The notes under the pieces: model-generated
The model's database searches: none
Seen by the model: only the letters and a program-made list of their open reading frames with translations
What the model was told of the DNA's origin: nothing
Translations under genes and position numbers: made by a program
Part shown: one piece after another, positions 47,024 to 58,367 of the stretch
Numbering within the stretch: the first letter of the stretch is position 1
Layout of the letters: every line of letters starts with the position of its first letter
From: Mactra quadrangularis
Lineage: Eukaryota; Mollusca; Bivalvia; Venerida; Mactridae
Assembly: GCA_025267735.1 (NCBI GenBank)
Contig: CM046294.1
Location: 6,668,001 to 6,732,000 of the forward strand
Length of the DNA: 64,000 nt
Direction: 5' to 3'

Positions 47024-48151
47024 CTGTAAATAGAAAAAAAGAAGAAATATAAGTTCCAAGTTTTATAATATTTGATACTCGGCGGTTAAACGCCATAAAT
47101 CCATTCGTATTTATTTGGTTATGGGTTATGTGCGACTCAACTAGCCAGGTTTTTTGACATTTCTCTCTTATTATTACTCATTTCGTTGTTTTTGGAACGG
47201 TCACGGTAACTCTGCAGATATTTACTGACAATTGGAAGATTATTTATCATTTTTTCGCTCAAAGTTTGCATAAGACAAGTTCAATTCGTGATCTTACAGT
47301 ATGCAAAATTTCATGGTTAGTAAATTACCTTAGATTCAAGCCTTGAAATGATAAAAAATATCTCAATTTCGCTTGACTTCTGAATGGGAAAGTACAAAAT
47401 GTTTAACACGTTCATAACATCGTTCCAGCGCTTTGATTTACATGGGCAATCAAAGACTATACGGGCTAAAATCGGCAAATTTGCGATTCTAATTGTTCGT
47501 CAGTCGACTTTTCCCTGGACACTTCTATAACAAATTATCATGACGGATTCCATATTAAAAATGATTCTATATCGTTGTAACACTCAGCTCACTATAATGC
47601 TAAATGTAAGGCCAAAACAGCTTGTGATGCGTCTAAATTGATTCCTTATACATTTTTGGATTCGTATCTTGAGCAATGTTTTTTTCTCTCAAACGTCTTG
47701 CAAATGGACCATAAAGATCAATATTTTTGATTAACCAATAGTGTTATATTATGAATAAGATGTTAGAAGAAATTAACGTAAATGTATTTCATTAACCGCC
47801 TTCGGCAAAACCTTCGCTTAGATTTCATCAAGTAGGATGAACATTTTTACAAATGCAATGATGCACTCATCTGTAAAGTATTTTAGACGCATATCAACGC
47901 AAGTCAACCTTCTTTAACAATACATAATACATTTTGTATAGACAATATATTATTGAAGTTAATAGTTTTTTAACTTGTTAATCTGTTATTATTTTGATTT
48001 TTTATCGCAATTATAAATACAATTCATGGGCAGTATAATTATTACTGAAGTACATCTTTGTTACAGAACCCAAGTGACTTCATCCGGGTAGCATTTACCA
48101 TAAATAGATAATGGGTCGCTCGAGTATTGGTGTTTCGTTTTTTTAACTTAC

Positions 48152-48355
48152 CAGTTGGCAATTTTTTTTCAAGAATACGCACGAAAAAACCTTGTGTCCA
48201 ACATATATATATTTCTGGAGTAATTGTTTTCCTGGATAATTTAACCGTTTTAGCGTAATTTGGGGTACACTTTTCGGTTCGACTGAAAATGACAGGATTT
48301 ATATGATCCGAACTTTCTTTCCAAATTACATTAACAGGGTGTTTATGTGCATACA
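48152..48355 (-). CDS. CILP-like gene, tentative second exon
   Basis: A 204-base block inside a 117-codon open frame, ending at an excellent donor (AACTG|GTAAGTTAA) in phase 1. To join exon 1 in frame it must start after catatttcccAAG at 48356. The stronger-looking acceptor tttttattttttAG at about 48372 would bring a stop codon. It reads V-YAHKHPVNVIWKESS, later EKCTPNYAKTV and ITPEIYICWTQGFFVRILEK. No known domain is recognised. Phase 1 at both ends fits the neighbouring exons. Confidence 0.4.
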
Positions 48356-48565
48356 CTTGGGAAATATGCCAACTAAAAAATAAAAAAATAGCCAAAACCT
48401 AACTTAGTCGAGGAAACCTCTTTCCACATATGGTAAAAGATACCTGATGAAGTCTCAAGGGTCCCCACCGTGTTCTTGTACACTGTTATAAATAAATATT
48501 TACTCACATCTAAAGTTTTGATGAATGGCCGTTTTCTGGTTTTGTCTTGCGATGACGTTTTTTGT

Positions 48566-48735
48566 AATATTGTTTAAATTTATTCCAACTGTCAGTACCA
48601 TATAGTTATCCCTTGTATCATGATATTTGCAACGGCACGTCTGTACTTACTGCCGTTTCACTATCTATGTAAATGAGCGGGGTTAATGTATGCGCCACTG
48701 ACAGTTGAATAAAATTTTACAATACTTAGTATTAA
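48566..48735. mobile_element. Inverted-repeat element upstream of CILP exon B
   Basis: AATATTGTTTAAATTTATTCCAACTGTCAGTAC at the left is mirrored by CCACTGACAGTTGAATAAAA...TTACAATACT at about 48700-48735. The same end occurs at 34485-34515. Confidence 0.6.
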
Positions 48736-48798
48736 CATCAAACCAGACAAAATATTTATTTCTATAATGTCTCAATTAATATCTTCATGTTAACTTAC

Positions 48799-48886
48799 CG
48801 TGCCAGGGTTGTGGTCGTCCTTTAGCTGATATACCCAATACAAAACACATAGTAACCATAGTTACCAAAATGCATTGTGACGTCAT
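48799..48886 (-). CDS. CILP-like gene, signal-peptide exon
   Basis: ATG followed by a classical secretion signal: MTSQCILVTMVTMCFVLGIS then A|KGRPQPWH, ending at CACG|GTAAGTTA in phase 1. That is the phase needed by every downstream exon of the CILP-like model. Immediately upstream, ttattttcaattttAG|GGTCACG at about 48902 looks like an acceptor, so an untranslated first exon may lie at higher coordinates. Assignment to the CILP-like gene rests on strand, phase and position. The full model (88 + 204 + 36 + 2117 bases) sums to an intact 814-aa protein. Confidence 0.6.
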
Positions 48887-49014
48887 CGTGAACACGTGAC
48901 CCTAAAATTGAAAATAAGTAATTCTAATAAGAATAAGTTAGTACTACTTCATGATTAATCTTTTTTATGTTTTAATCCAAAATTTGAATGATTATGCTCA
49001 TTATAATTGGAAAG

Positions 49015-49185
49015 CCCAATCGACAAGCTCAGTCCGTAGCACACAAGTCTACTGGTCGGGGAGTCATGAACTCTGCCATTCGGGGTTCTTCTGCTGATTT
49101 TAGTTCAATTAGGGCAGAGATTTAGCGCCCTTCCAGGATTACTGAGTAGGTTGACCGCCGAGATATAACCTATAAAATATGTTTT
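49015..49185 (+). repeat. SINE, family 1, decayed copy
   Basis: AAGCTCAGTCCGTAGCACAC, GGCAGAGATTTAGCGCCCTT and GTTGACCGCCGAGATATAAC follow the family-1 order. It lies head-to-tail with the better copy that follows. Confidence 0.65.
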
Positions 49186-49189
49186 AAAA

Positions 49190-49478
49190 TGCCGCTCGGT
49201 CAGCTCAGCTGGTATCACGCAAGTCCACTGATCGAGGGATCGTGGGTTCGATTCTCGGGCGGGGTATACTTTTGTGGAGCTTGGTCATGAAATTATTTCT
49301 ACGACCATTTTTCCTCCTACCAATGATTCTTATTTATATATAGGGCGCTTAGTCGTTGGTTAACAGCTAAATCCAGAGATTTAGCCTTTCCAAGAACAGT
49401 GATTAGGTTGACTGACCGCCGTTATATGACCTATACAATGTGTTGCTACGGCGGTATACCCCAAAAAACACACAAAAA
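49190..49478 (+). repeat. SINE, family 1, full-length copy
   Basis: tRNA-like head CGGTCAGCTCAGCTGGTATC...GATCGAGGGATCGTGGG then B-box GGTTCGATTCTCGGG. The body continues TTTGTGGAGCTTGGTCATGA and ATTTAGCCTTTCCAAGAACA, and the tail ends GACCGCCGTTATATGACC and an A-rich stretch. It is the best reference copy for this family. Confidence 0.88.
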
Positions 49479-49479
49479 T

Positions 49480-51005
49480 GTGTTAAACTCAAACAATATC
49501 ATGATTTTACAAAACGACAACTGTTGAATTCGAGCTACATGTATAATCACGTAACTAGCGAAACTTTCAGTAAAACAAATAGAAATTTTGGCAATCATTA
49601 TTCTAATATCTGACACCTTGGTCACACAACCAACAAGCCGCAGTCATTTCAGTGCCAGTAAATTCAGTCTCTTTGAAAATGGTTCGTGTTGGTTAGCCAA
49701 ACTTCGTTGAAATCCGGTCAACTTTATGAGTTCAAAATAAAATATAAAAAGCTAACAAATCATAATAGTTTTCGTACTTACGTTTTCGAATAATGGAATA
49801 TTAACTATGGAATTTCAAATTCCGTATATCAATACTACATGTATGTACAATTGTGTTTAAGATAGACAATGAATATGTCTGGCGAATTAGCGAAGATTTT
49901 ATTTTACCTTGGGTATAAATATCTTGTTTGGCTATGCTTCATTTATACTAAAATGTTGTTTTTAATCATAAAATCGCTCATCTAGAACAAAAACACCAAT
50001 AAACTCATATTTTGTCAATTATTTTCTTTAAATCAATGAACCAGTATAAGTGATATAGATAATCGTATATGTGTAAGTATGCCTGGGGCGTTCAGATATT
50101 TTGAAATTCGGAAAACATTTCGGAAAGGAGGAGGTTAAAATTAATTCAGCAATTGCATGCAAAAAGCGTGATATTTAGCAATGTTAACACAGTTATCGGT
50201 TGTCATTTCAATTTTAAGAGAGAAACAACTAAGTCCTATCTACCACTGGATCAGCATGCTACTGAAATACCAAAAAAATAAAATAAAACTGAACGTAGAA
50301 ATCTAATGAGGAATCGTCGAAGAGTGACTTTGGAGTAAATATTGATGAGTTTAAATACGCACATACAAGCTAAATATTTGACAATTTATTACGTATAATT
50401 CCATGAATCTATCAGTAGGGTATCCTATCAATTAAGCCATGCAAGGATTTTAGGATATTTTTATATTACTGTTCATATACCATTTGAACCGTAGGTGACT
50501 TTCCTTAAACGGAGTATATTCAGGTAAATGCGAACAAGCCGTAATTGTGTTCAAACTCATACAATCTTGTCTATACTTACTCTGATCGTATCATAAGATT
50601 ACGTGTACTTCTTCTCAAGGTCTGTTAAATATGAGCTCATCTCTGATTGGCTGACAATATTATATCAGATTACGTTAAGTGATAACTCATTTCTTGGTAT
50701 TAGCCAATCAACACACATGAGTTATCAACGAATCAAAAAAAGTTATCAAAGCGATTTCTCAACTCATTTTTTGACAACTTTTTGACAAATATTGATAACT
50801 ATATCTTCACATTTGTTTTGATTACGTGTATTTGTCATACTTGTTTGTCTTTATGTTTCCAGTTGCTTATTCGTTGAAATTTTGTAAAATGCCATTAACA
50901 TCATTCTTGGCAATGCTTCTTGTTTATGCCAAAAATATTTTGACTTGACTAGATTATTACAAGATCAAGACGAGGCCAGGTCTATTTCTGAACATTTATT
51001 ACTGT
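49480..51005. other. Intergenic, no gene seen
   Basis: AT-rich; neither a repeat family nor an exon was recognised. The regulatory or 5' non-coding part of the CILP-like gene may fall here. Confidence 0.45.
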
Positions 51006-51007
51006 AT

Positions 51008-51457
51008 AGGGGTGTAACGGTTAACCGATATACCGGTTAATATTGCAATACGACTTCTGACGGTTTTTAACCGGTTTGTTTTTCTCAGAACCGGTTTTCT
51101 AGTTATGTTCTATATTGACACTTTTTAAAATGTTTTTTGACATTTAAATGTTTGAATAAATGTTAAAATGTATTCGGAAACTAGAAATATTTCTCGTTAC
51201 GTGAGAAAATAATTATCTTTGAAAGTTCATTCAAAAGAGCCCTTTTCTAACTTATTTAAACATATGCAAAATACGTTGAAAAAACAAATTTCTATGTACA
51301 ACCTAATCAAATTCAGAAGATGCACGTGCATCAATTCATGCTATGCATGTATTCGCAAAGAACAATATGTATTGCAATGTATTGCAATATATTGCAATAC
51401 GGGTTTCGTGTATTGCAATATATTGCAATACGGTTTTTACCGTATTGTTACACCCCT
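51008..51457. mobile_element. 'AGGGGTGTAAC' DNA element with 10-bp target repeat, copy B
   Basis: 450 bp with ends AGGGGTGTAACGGTTAACCG and ACCGTATTGTTACACCCCT, and a dense TATTGCAATA palindrome cluster near the right end. It is flanked by ATTACTGTAT (50998-51007) and ACTACTGTAT (51458-51467), 9 of 10 identical. Confidence 0.88.
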
Positions 51458-51602
51458 ACTACTGTATGGTTGTTAGTTGAAACATTGTGGATTTGTAATC
51501 ACTCATTTGGACATAAAGTATAACTAAAATGTTATGTTGATAAACATGCTATTCGTGTTAATCAGTTAATAGATGAATTTGCTAAATGTCATTAGAATCA
51601 CC

Positions 51603-51795
51603 TGCTGGCTTAGTTGGGGGCGCCCAAGTCTATTGATCTAGGTGTCGTAGGTACGATTCCCGGCGTGACAGCTGTAAGTCACAGACTGAAGTATGCGCCT
51701 GGTAAATGGTTAACAGCTATATTCAGAATTTAGCCTTTCTATGAAGGATGGATATACATTGTGAGCTACAGCGTTAAACCCAACACAAAAAAGAA
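51603..51795 (+). repeat. SINE, family 1, with head
   Basis: Head GCTGGCTTAGTTGGGGGCGC and B-box GGTACGATTCCCGG, then AATGGTTAACAGCTATATTC, TTTAGCCTTTCTATGAAGGA and GCGTTAAACCCAACACAAAA. Confidence 0.82.
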
Positions 51796-52070
51796 TATTA
51801 TTAGTCCCTTACATATTGCAACAATGGGCATCACACAAAATTCTGAACAACACAATTATTTCACATCATTTTGATTATGGTTTGTTCTTCGAGTTGGTAA
51901 TTCTAAATTATTCAATAGTTTTACACAAAAAATGAATGTTTCATGTGTTTGTAAGTAAATGTTTGTTTAGAGGTGATATGTCAAACATGTCTACTGTCAT
52001 CCTTCTACACTACAATAAATAAATTACTGACCGATAATAAATAAATTGACCCAGAAGAGCATACTTTGAA

Positions 52071-52390
52071 AATGTTCAATTACCCTAAACGTTCCAAAAT
52101 GTTCCATAACGATACATTCGGATCTCCTCGGCCATTCGCTGCGAATAATATAATCTAATAAACAAATATACGATCATTAAGGCAATGAGTGATGTTTCAA
52201 AATTTATGGACTAAAAACGAAACATCACTCAGACACTCATTGCCTAAACAATCGTATATTTGTTTACTTCAACACCGGTAGTTTCGAAATAGGGTCTAAA
52301 TATGCCCGAGATTATTCGCAGCGAATAGCCGAGGAGTTCCGAATGTATCGTTACGGAACGTTTTGGAACGTTTAGGGTAATTGAACAGGC
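52071..52390. mobile_element. 'TCCGAATGTAT' palindromic element, full copy
   Basis: Outer arms TGTTCAATTACCCTAAACGT and ACGTTTAGGGTAATTGAACA are near-perfect mirrors. The inner hairpin is as in 23427. A 6-base ACTCAG-like insertion duplicates part of the hairpin. The first ~75 bases of the window look like another right arm of this family. Confidence 0.88.
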
Positions 52391-52574
52391 TAATGTAACT
52401 TTCTCAGTAAATCTTGTTTCGATATAATAAACCATCAAGGTAGGAACGTATCTAAATCCAACTTTCATTGTTATGTACCTAAGAAATAGCAAAATATTAA
52501 ATAGAGGAAAACGGAGCTTGTTTAAAAAATCCACAAAGCAAGAAGTACAATTTTTGGATCATCCCTCGTAACTA

Positions 52575-52870
52575 AAACTTTCATTGGGAGCAGTAGTCCT
52601 GTGGAAGGACGTGCGCTTAGGAATCGAGAGATCCTGGGTTCGAACCCAACTAGGGGCACTGCTAATTTCCTTGAGCAAGAAATTTACCTGCAATTGCTTC
52701 ACTCCACCCAGGTGTAAATGGGTTCCTGTGAGGGTGGTATAATTCCGTTGCGCCAATTTGTCGGCTGCACTAATAAGCAGAGTAAAATAGTAAAAAGACT
52801 CCCAAGGAAGATTGATAGATAGATACCAGTAGCCCAATGACCAGGGGTAATAGCTGTAAATTCGGTTAAC
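52575..52870 (+). repeat. SINE, family 3, with tRNA-like head
   Basis: GGGAGCAGTAGTCCTGTGGA...CTTAGGAATCGAGAGATCCT then GGGTTCGAACCCAACTAGGG (B box), followed by CACCCAGGTGTAAATGGGTT and GTGGTATAATTCCGTTGCGC. It matches the reverse copy at 6745. Confidence 0.82.
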
Positions 52871-53067
52871 GTGCGTAAGCATGAAACTAAGACTATAAAA
52901 TGCAAATACAACGTACTTTTTTAACTTCATCAGCGATGTTTTAAGCGAAGTTATATTCAGTAATAAATGGGTACATTTCATATATTTCATATTTATAAAC
53001 ATTTATATGGATCCATTAAACAAAAATATCCTAAGAAGTGAAACACAAAACTGTTCTGTTAAATGCA

Positions 53068-53222
53068 TCAATTTATATTCTGTGCCTTTTTATCTTCATC
53101 ATTATGCCTGGCTTTTCTTTTAAGGAACCAACTATAAACAAATAATAAAGCACTAACAAATTGTAACACTGCTGTGGATGTGAGAACAATGTCATAGTTT
53201 CCCCACATATCTCGAAATGCAC
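53068..53222 (-). CDS. SLC16-like transporter, terminal exon
   Basis: Follows acceptor ttatttatttCAG|GT in phase 1. It reads G-AFRDMWGNYDIVLTSTAVLQ, then a hydrophobic last membrane helix (FVSALLFVYSWFL), a basic tail (KRKARHNDEDKKAQNIN) and a stop. The 'G..FD..G.Y..' block before the last helix is typical of monocarboxylate-transporter-like carriers. The longer open frame up to 53568 is intron. Confidence 0.85.
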
Positions 53223-53679
53223 CTGAAATAAATAACAAAAAAGTTAACAACTCAATCAGGTGGGCTATTCTGATAGCAATTGAAGAAGTTATAATAGTTT
53301 CAAGGATACTGGAGTAAACGCTATTAATTTGAATTCTTTTGCTAGATTTCTGCGTACAGACATAAAGTTGATAGTCTAAAATGAACCTTTTATCACGTAA
53401 GGACATGAAATTGGTAGTTAGAATTGAATCAGTCAGTTGGGGGCTACTGTAAACTGAAGTCAGCGAACTTAACAACTCATGCATCAGGGCGTCACTCAAG
53501 CTGTGAAGTGTATGCGTAACGTTTGTTACACGGAGAATTATAGCGATTTCTGTAAGTTTGGAACTCATATCTTAAAATTAATATAGAATTTATAATCAGA
53601 TCGAGGCATACATTTGTTATGCTTGATCAAAAACAACCTCTCTTCAACCACTGATTCTATATCATGTTGGACAGTTTTC

Positions 53680-53795
53680 AATTAGTGACGGAAGTATGCG
53701 CCTAGTTACTGTCTAGTTCCTTTTCCAGTAACGTTGAGTGGGTTGGCTGACCGCCGTTATATAATCCATTCAAAGTGTTGCTGCTGCTTAAACCG
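53680..53795 (+). repeat. SINE, family 1 tail fragment, in SLC16-like intron
   Basis: GACGGAAGTATGCGCCTAGT, GGTTGGCTGACCGCCGTTAT and ATCCATTCAAAGTGTTGC match the 3' half of family 1. Confidence 0.7.
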
Positions 53796-53844
53796 AACTA
53801 AAAAGGAGAACATACAAAATACAGGAAATTACTTGTTAACTTAC

Positions 53845-54855
53845 CATAAATTGGTGCAACTGAAGTAGCAACCAGTCCAGATCCAGTCAATATTTGTCCA
53901 AATGCTACAGGAAACCTTGTTCTAGATACTGTATTAGCCACTTCAATAGTACTTGCCGCTACAACTCCTCCTAACGTCATACCAGATAAACCAACACCGA
54001 ATAAAGTCATGTAATAATTGAATGAAAACATGATTACAACTTGTCCTATGGCCCCACATGCTGAAAATACCGCGAGTAACCACGTGGTGTCTAGTTTGTT
54101 TGACACACCTGGTATAAACCTACAAATTAGAGCAAATGTTTGCAATGGAATGTACGCATTCAGAGCTGATTGGTTTGAAAATCCTAGGAATTTTAGAATA
54201 TCAATGTACAAAGCAAGAAAACTGTACTCTGTTCCTAACGACAAAGAGGTACCTAAGAGAACGCACACAAACGCTGGTGAAAAATGACCAAATATGTCAT
54301 CTTTAATTTTCTGTAAACCAGTGAGCATTTCAGAAGTTTGTGGAAGAATGATATCTGTTGCTGGTAGCACATCGTGATATATCTCATAGGTACTGGTAAA
54401 CTTTGTTAATGTCACATCTTCCGTATAAATAACATCCTTCAAATATCCATTTCTTAATTTTGTCGTAAATATACTATTTCCACTATCTGAAGTTGATATC
54501 GCTGACACTGTCGAAATTGATTCTATATTATTTGACCCATTTGCAATGGATACCACTGTGTTGATGTCCTCTTGTTTTTTCTTTCCGTCAGTTTTATTAT
54601 ATTCCCGTTGAGCAAAGAAGAAAAGTAAATGTACGCAAGCATTGTTCAGTAGCATTCCAGTGAATATAAGAAACACTCCAAATAGAGAATATAGTTCATT
54701 TAGGTACGTAATAAGATAGGGATATGTAAATCCTGCAAAACTTAAGCAACTTGACTGTAATGATATACAAATTCTTAACCATTTCTTATAAGGTCCTGAA
54801 CAAGTTTGTCGTAGAATTGTCGTACTACAAACATATGTCAGTGAAACTCCAACAG
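53845..54855 (-). CDS. SLC16-like transporter, main exon
   Basis: A 1011-base exon (acceptor cttcttttcCAG|CT, donor TATG|GTAAGTT, phase 1 at both ends) encoding most of a major-facilitator protein of the monocarboxylate transporter type. It covers helices 4-6 (GVSLTYVCSTT..., ISLQSSCLSFAGFTYPYLIT, SLFGVFLIFTGMLL), a long cytoplasmic loop rich in Ser/Thr/Asn between the halves, then helices 7-11 (AFVCVLLGTSLSLGTEYSF, ...ALICRFIPGVSNKL, GVGLSGMTLGGVVAASTIEV, FGQILTGSGLVATSVAPIY). The central loop and the R in 'ICRFIPG' fit SLC16. These carriers move monocarboxylates, aromatic amino acids or other organic anions across the plasma membrane; the substrate is not predictable here. Confidence 0.9.
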
Positions 54856-54896
54856 CTGGAAAAGAAGAAGGAAGCAACTTAAAAAAAAGTTAAAGT

Positions 54897-55110
54897 ATGG
54901 TTTAACGTCTGCTTCCATATGGACATATACATGTATGTTCACCTGACTAAATAATTTTGTAAGATAACCCGTTCTCATTGAAATCACCTTCAGGCAGGTG
55001 ATCACTCACAGTATCCATTTTACCTGTGTGGAGATTTTGCTCAAGGATATTAGCAGTGCTCCTAGTGGGGTTCGAACCCGGGTCCTCTCGAGCGTTCTAC
55101 CTCTGAACCA
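54897..55110 (-). repeat. SINE, family 4, in SLC16-like intron
   Basis: The reversed head GTGGGGTTCGAACCCGGGTC...TACCTCTGAACCACTGCAC is at the right; the left part shares TCTGCTTCCATATGGACAT with 35465. Confidence 0.78.
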
Positions 55111-55610
55111 CTGCACATAAATACATTTGTTAACAAGTGGAAGTATTAGGATAAACATAGCTATAGAATATATACTAAGTCAAAGAGCCTTGCTTCGATT
55201 AGGCTGTCGTGAGTGTTAACAACTGACAACCATTTTAAATTTCCCAAATTGACAAATCTCACAGCCAACTTGTAGCACAGTTACCCTTAAAATATATGAC
55301 GCTACAAAGCCAATGAAAGGTTTTGTCTTGACACTAGAAACAAGAGAGATGACAGAAATGCCTTCATCTATTGTCTTGCTACCCCTAGACGGGCAAACGT
55401 TGTTCGATGTTTTTTTTTTTTTAGAAAAACATGTTAATTATGTAAATAAAATGCCAAATTACAATCAATATGAGTTTCTGTTGTGTTTTGGCCTTATGCC
55501 ATACTAGTAAGACCCCGTAGATGGGCAGCAAACAGATAAATGCATAGTGCAGTATTTTCGTTACATTTGTTGAATTTTATTTATATTATGCTTACTAGAT
55601 CCAAACTTAC

Positions 55611-55754
55611 CTGTTACTATTCCAAATCCAAACAATACCAGATATATAGAGTTTGCAAACACTGATATAAGTAAGCCTAATGGTACAAGAATAGATCCTA
55701 TCAAAGATATATTTGTTATACCAAACTTTTGTATCAGAATACCGGTTGGTAAAC
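55611..55754 (-). CDS. SLC16-like transporter, helix 2-3 exon
   Basis: A 144-base exon (acceptor tttacttTCAG|GT, donor AACAG|GTAAGTT, phase 1 at both ends) reading G-LPTGILIQKFGITNISLIGS then ILVPLGLLISVFANSIYLVL and FGFGIVT. The 'G..TG.L..+FG.R...L.G..L...G..I..F..S...LY...G...G' pattern is a hallmark of SLC16 carriers. It joins in frame with both neighbours. Confidence 0.88.
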
Positions 55755-56272
55755 CTGAAAGTAAAGACAGGAATTCTGGATCATTTACAACATAGAACAG
55801 AACTGAGCAAACCTTTATTTTCTCATATCATGAATTATGACGCATGAGCGTATCTGCATAAAATATATATGTATATGCCATATGTTGACAACTTAAGGTC
55901 GTATTTTCGCTCAACCACTCTCCCTAATTTTCTCTCTCCCCTTACAATGCTAAATACCTTTTAATATACATTTAGTTTTTACGCCAATCCTCCTTTTGTT
56001 ACTTTACGTACGTTGGGCTAACTTATTTTACCTACTTTCTTGGTCACCTATTGTTAACAACTATCAGTTTTTTACTAGGGGCTCAAATCGAAGAAGTAAA
56101 ATATAGAAAACATGATGTTTTATAGAAAGCAGCGACTGGGAAATCAAAACAGAAAACTTCGCAGTGGATATTCTACGCTCTATCACATTGGTACCATTAG
56201 TTAGTTTAGTTTATATATATACTAATATATTTTGGCTCGATTGTGAAACAAGTTCTTACAACTTAGATAGAT

Positions 56273-56440
56273 CACTTTCGAGTCCGCTTCCTGGTCCCCA
56301 AGTACTAAGCTAGTAGGATAAAGTTTCTTGCTGAAGGAAACAACGGGATATGTTTGGATGGGATTCGAACCAACTCGGAGCTGACTACCCAATGATTACT
56401 AGCCCAACGTCGTAACCGCTCGGCCACGTTCGCTCCTCGA
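56273..56440 (-). repeat. SINE, family 5, in SLC16-like intron
   Basis: A reversed tRNA-like head: GATGGGATTCGAACCAACTC...CGTAACCGCTCGGCCACGTT. The body has GGTCCCCAAGTACTAAG. Only one copy was recognised in the window. Confidence 0.65.
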
Positions 56441-56512
56441 GTTGTATTCAGATGGATAGTGATGTAAGAAAGACAACTGTGTAAGTACCAGTATTTTACA
56501 TGTAGTATTTAC

Positions 56513-56691
56513 CTAACCCTCTGTTGATAGCAGTAAACAATCCAAACACGGCTGCTGTTGTTGATCTATCACTTTTATAATAGTCTAACATAACACCAAA
56601 GAGTGCTCCTGCTGGTGCTTGTAGACCGAAGTTAAACCATGATACCCATAGACATGCCAGTATCAAAACTATAGATCTTGACACTGTTGTC
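56513..56691 (-). CDS. SLC16-like transporter, helix 1 exon
   Basis: A 179-base exon (acceptor ttgatttatttCAG|G, phase 2; donor TTAG|GTAAAT, phase 1). It reads TTVSRSIVLILACLWVSWFN then FGLQAPAGALFGVMLDYYKS, matching helix 1 and the following 'S...ta.i..l' segment of SLC16-like proteins. It has no usable ATG, so a short upstream exon encoding the first residues must exist; none with phase 2 and a start codon was found between here and about 58740. Confidence 0.8.
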
Positions 56692-56949
56692 CTGAAATAA
56701 ATCAAAGCACTGAAGGTACTGAGTTTATTATGGTTTTAGTAATTTCATGTAATGCCACTAACAACCCACATAATACCCGTATTATCCAGTTGCTACGGAG
56801 GGAGGGGGTAAATTAAGTAGTGTTATTGATTTTTTTATAAACGAAGTGTTGTGATTAAGTAATTTTTCACGGGAATTAAACAAGAATTATAGTTTACTAG
56901 CAAAGATGTAGACGAAAAAGAATATTAAATTATTAAAGTTAGTGCTCAC

Positions 56950-57235
56950 TGCATAGGCGGATCCAGCGGGGGTGATCAGGGGGGTCCGGACACCCCCTTG
57001 AATTTCCAAAACGTACCTGTCTATTAGTGTATTTCTTGACGGTAAGTCATTTTTTAGTATCATGAAGCAATTTTTCTCGGTGATTAATATAGATTTAATG
57101 GTTATGTAGTTTTTACTATCAATATTTTGCAATATTCTGCAAATAATGTGTAATGTTAATGTGGTTCGAAAGTTTGGACCGCCCTGGAAAAGTTCGGACA
57201 ACCCCCCCCCCCCCCTTGAAAAGCACTGGCTACAT
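56950..57235. repeat. G/C-run interspersed repeat
   Basis: GGCGGATCCAGCGGGGGTGA...GGGGTCCGGACACCCCCTTG at the left and GTTCGGACAA plus a run of 14 C then TTGAAAAGC at the right. The ends mirror each other. Homopolymer length is uncertain in any assembly. Confidence 0.65.
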
Positions 57236-58367
57236 GTAAACAACAATAATTGTTCCTATTGAGTAGAAACTGGTTTCTCTGCAATAGACTGTTCTTACAT
57301 CGAGTGTGTCTACTATTCAAATGTTGTTAAAGGCCGTAAAATCCAATCTTTGAGACGAGTAATCAATTAAATTTCAATTTTTATTGTTTTATTGAAGGCC
57401 ACCGCCAAATACACAAAATATATTTTACAGTGTACAAGTCCATTTGGTATTTAAAATTAAAAACGTCAAATTTACATAATAAAGGACACAAGATGGTACT
57501 TACATTTTAATACGTATGGTTCACTTTCCCTGATAAAAAGTCAACTTTGTCCCTCAATAAATGTTAAATTGTTATATTTTAATAGTATTACTTGTTCACT
57601 TCTTTTCCTTAAACGTTGGGAACAAATGAGTAGAACTCAAACTCAAGTTTTTATTGAAAATAAAACTTTCGTCACGTTTCATAAAAAAATACTTCCCTTT
57701 TGAATGCGATAAAACATATTTACGGTGTCTAAAATCAGAACACTTTGATAATGAAACGTGCGTTTTAGTGTTGTGTAACGCTGTTTTATGATTACATTAG
57801 AAATCAAGACAATTTCATCATATATAACCGTGTGATTAACGTACAACCTCGCGTTCAATCATATTTAACGGTAGCCAACAATAGCTAAAACTAACAAGTT
57901 GATATGCAAAATGTTCATCCGAAATGCTTACACAGAAAGTAACATAATAAAAGTCTATTGTATAAGCAGTTAGGTTCTTCCCGGTTCTTAATTAACATTG
58001 TGCTATTAAACTTATTTACACGCTCCGTTATACTTACTTTCATTAATTTCACTAATAACCAAGCCAACTTATTTACCAACAGTAGCTACCGTTAGCGGTT
58101 ACTGTTCTGGTCAGTATATATACTGCCGTTACGATTCGGTAAGTTATTGCACATTAACTGAATATCATATCCTTCATTAAATATAAATAATTTGCATATT
58201 TTGTAAGTAGGTATAATAGCAAATCAAAATGTATAGTCACAAAGCCTGGTCACGTGATCAAATATCATGTCAATAGATTTTCACCTCTGATTTCGAAACT
58301 GAAGATTTCTGTTTTACAATTAATTTATGTGCATTGTAAGTAGCACTCTCATGAAAGAAACATGTGA

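Noticed and set aside
48508..48588. An 81-base phase 1-1 exon candidate on minus (GINLNNITKNVIARQ...) between the CILP signal exon and exon B
   Set aside because: Its acceptor lies in the arm of an inverted-repeat element and has no pyrimidine tract, although the donor AGAT|GTGAGT is acceptable.
49190..49262. Free-standing tRNA gene
   Set aside because: The tRNA-like head continues into the SINE body found in at least seven other places, and the cloverleaf is imperfect.
53222..53568. Extended open frame upstream of the SLC16-like last exon
   Set aside because: The acceptor at 53223-53225 fits phase and homology; sequence above it has no transporter similarity and is intron.
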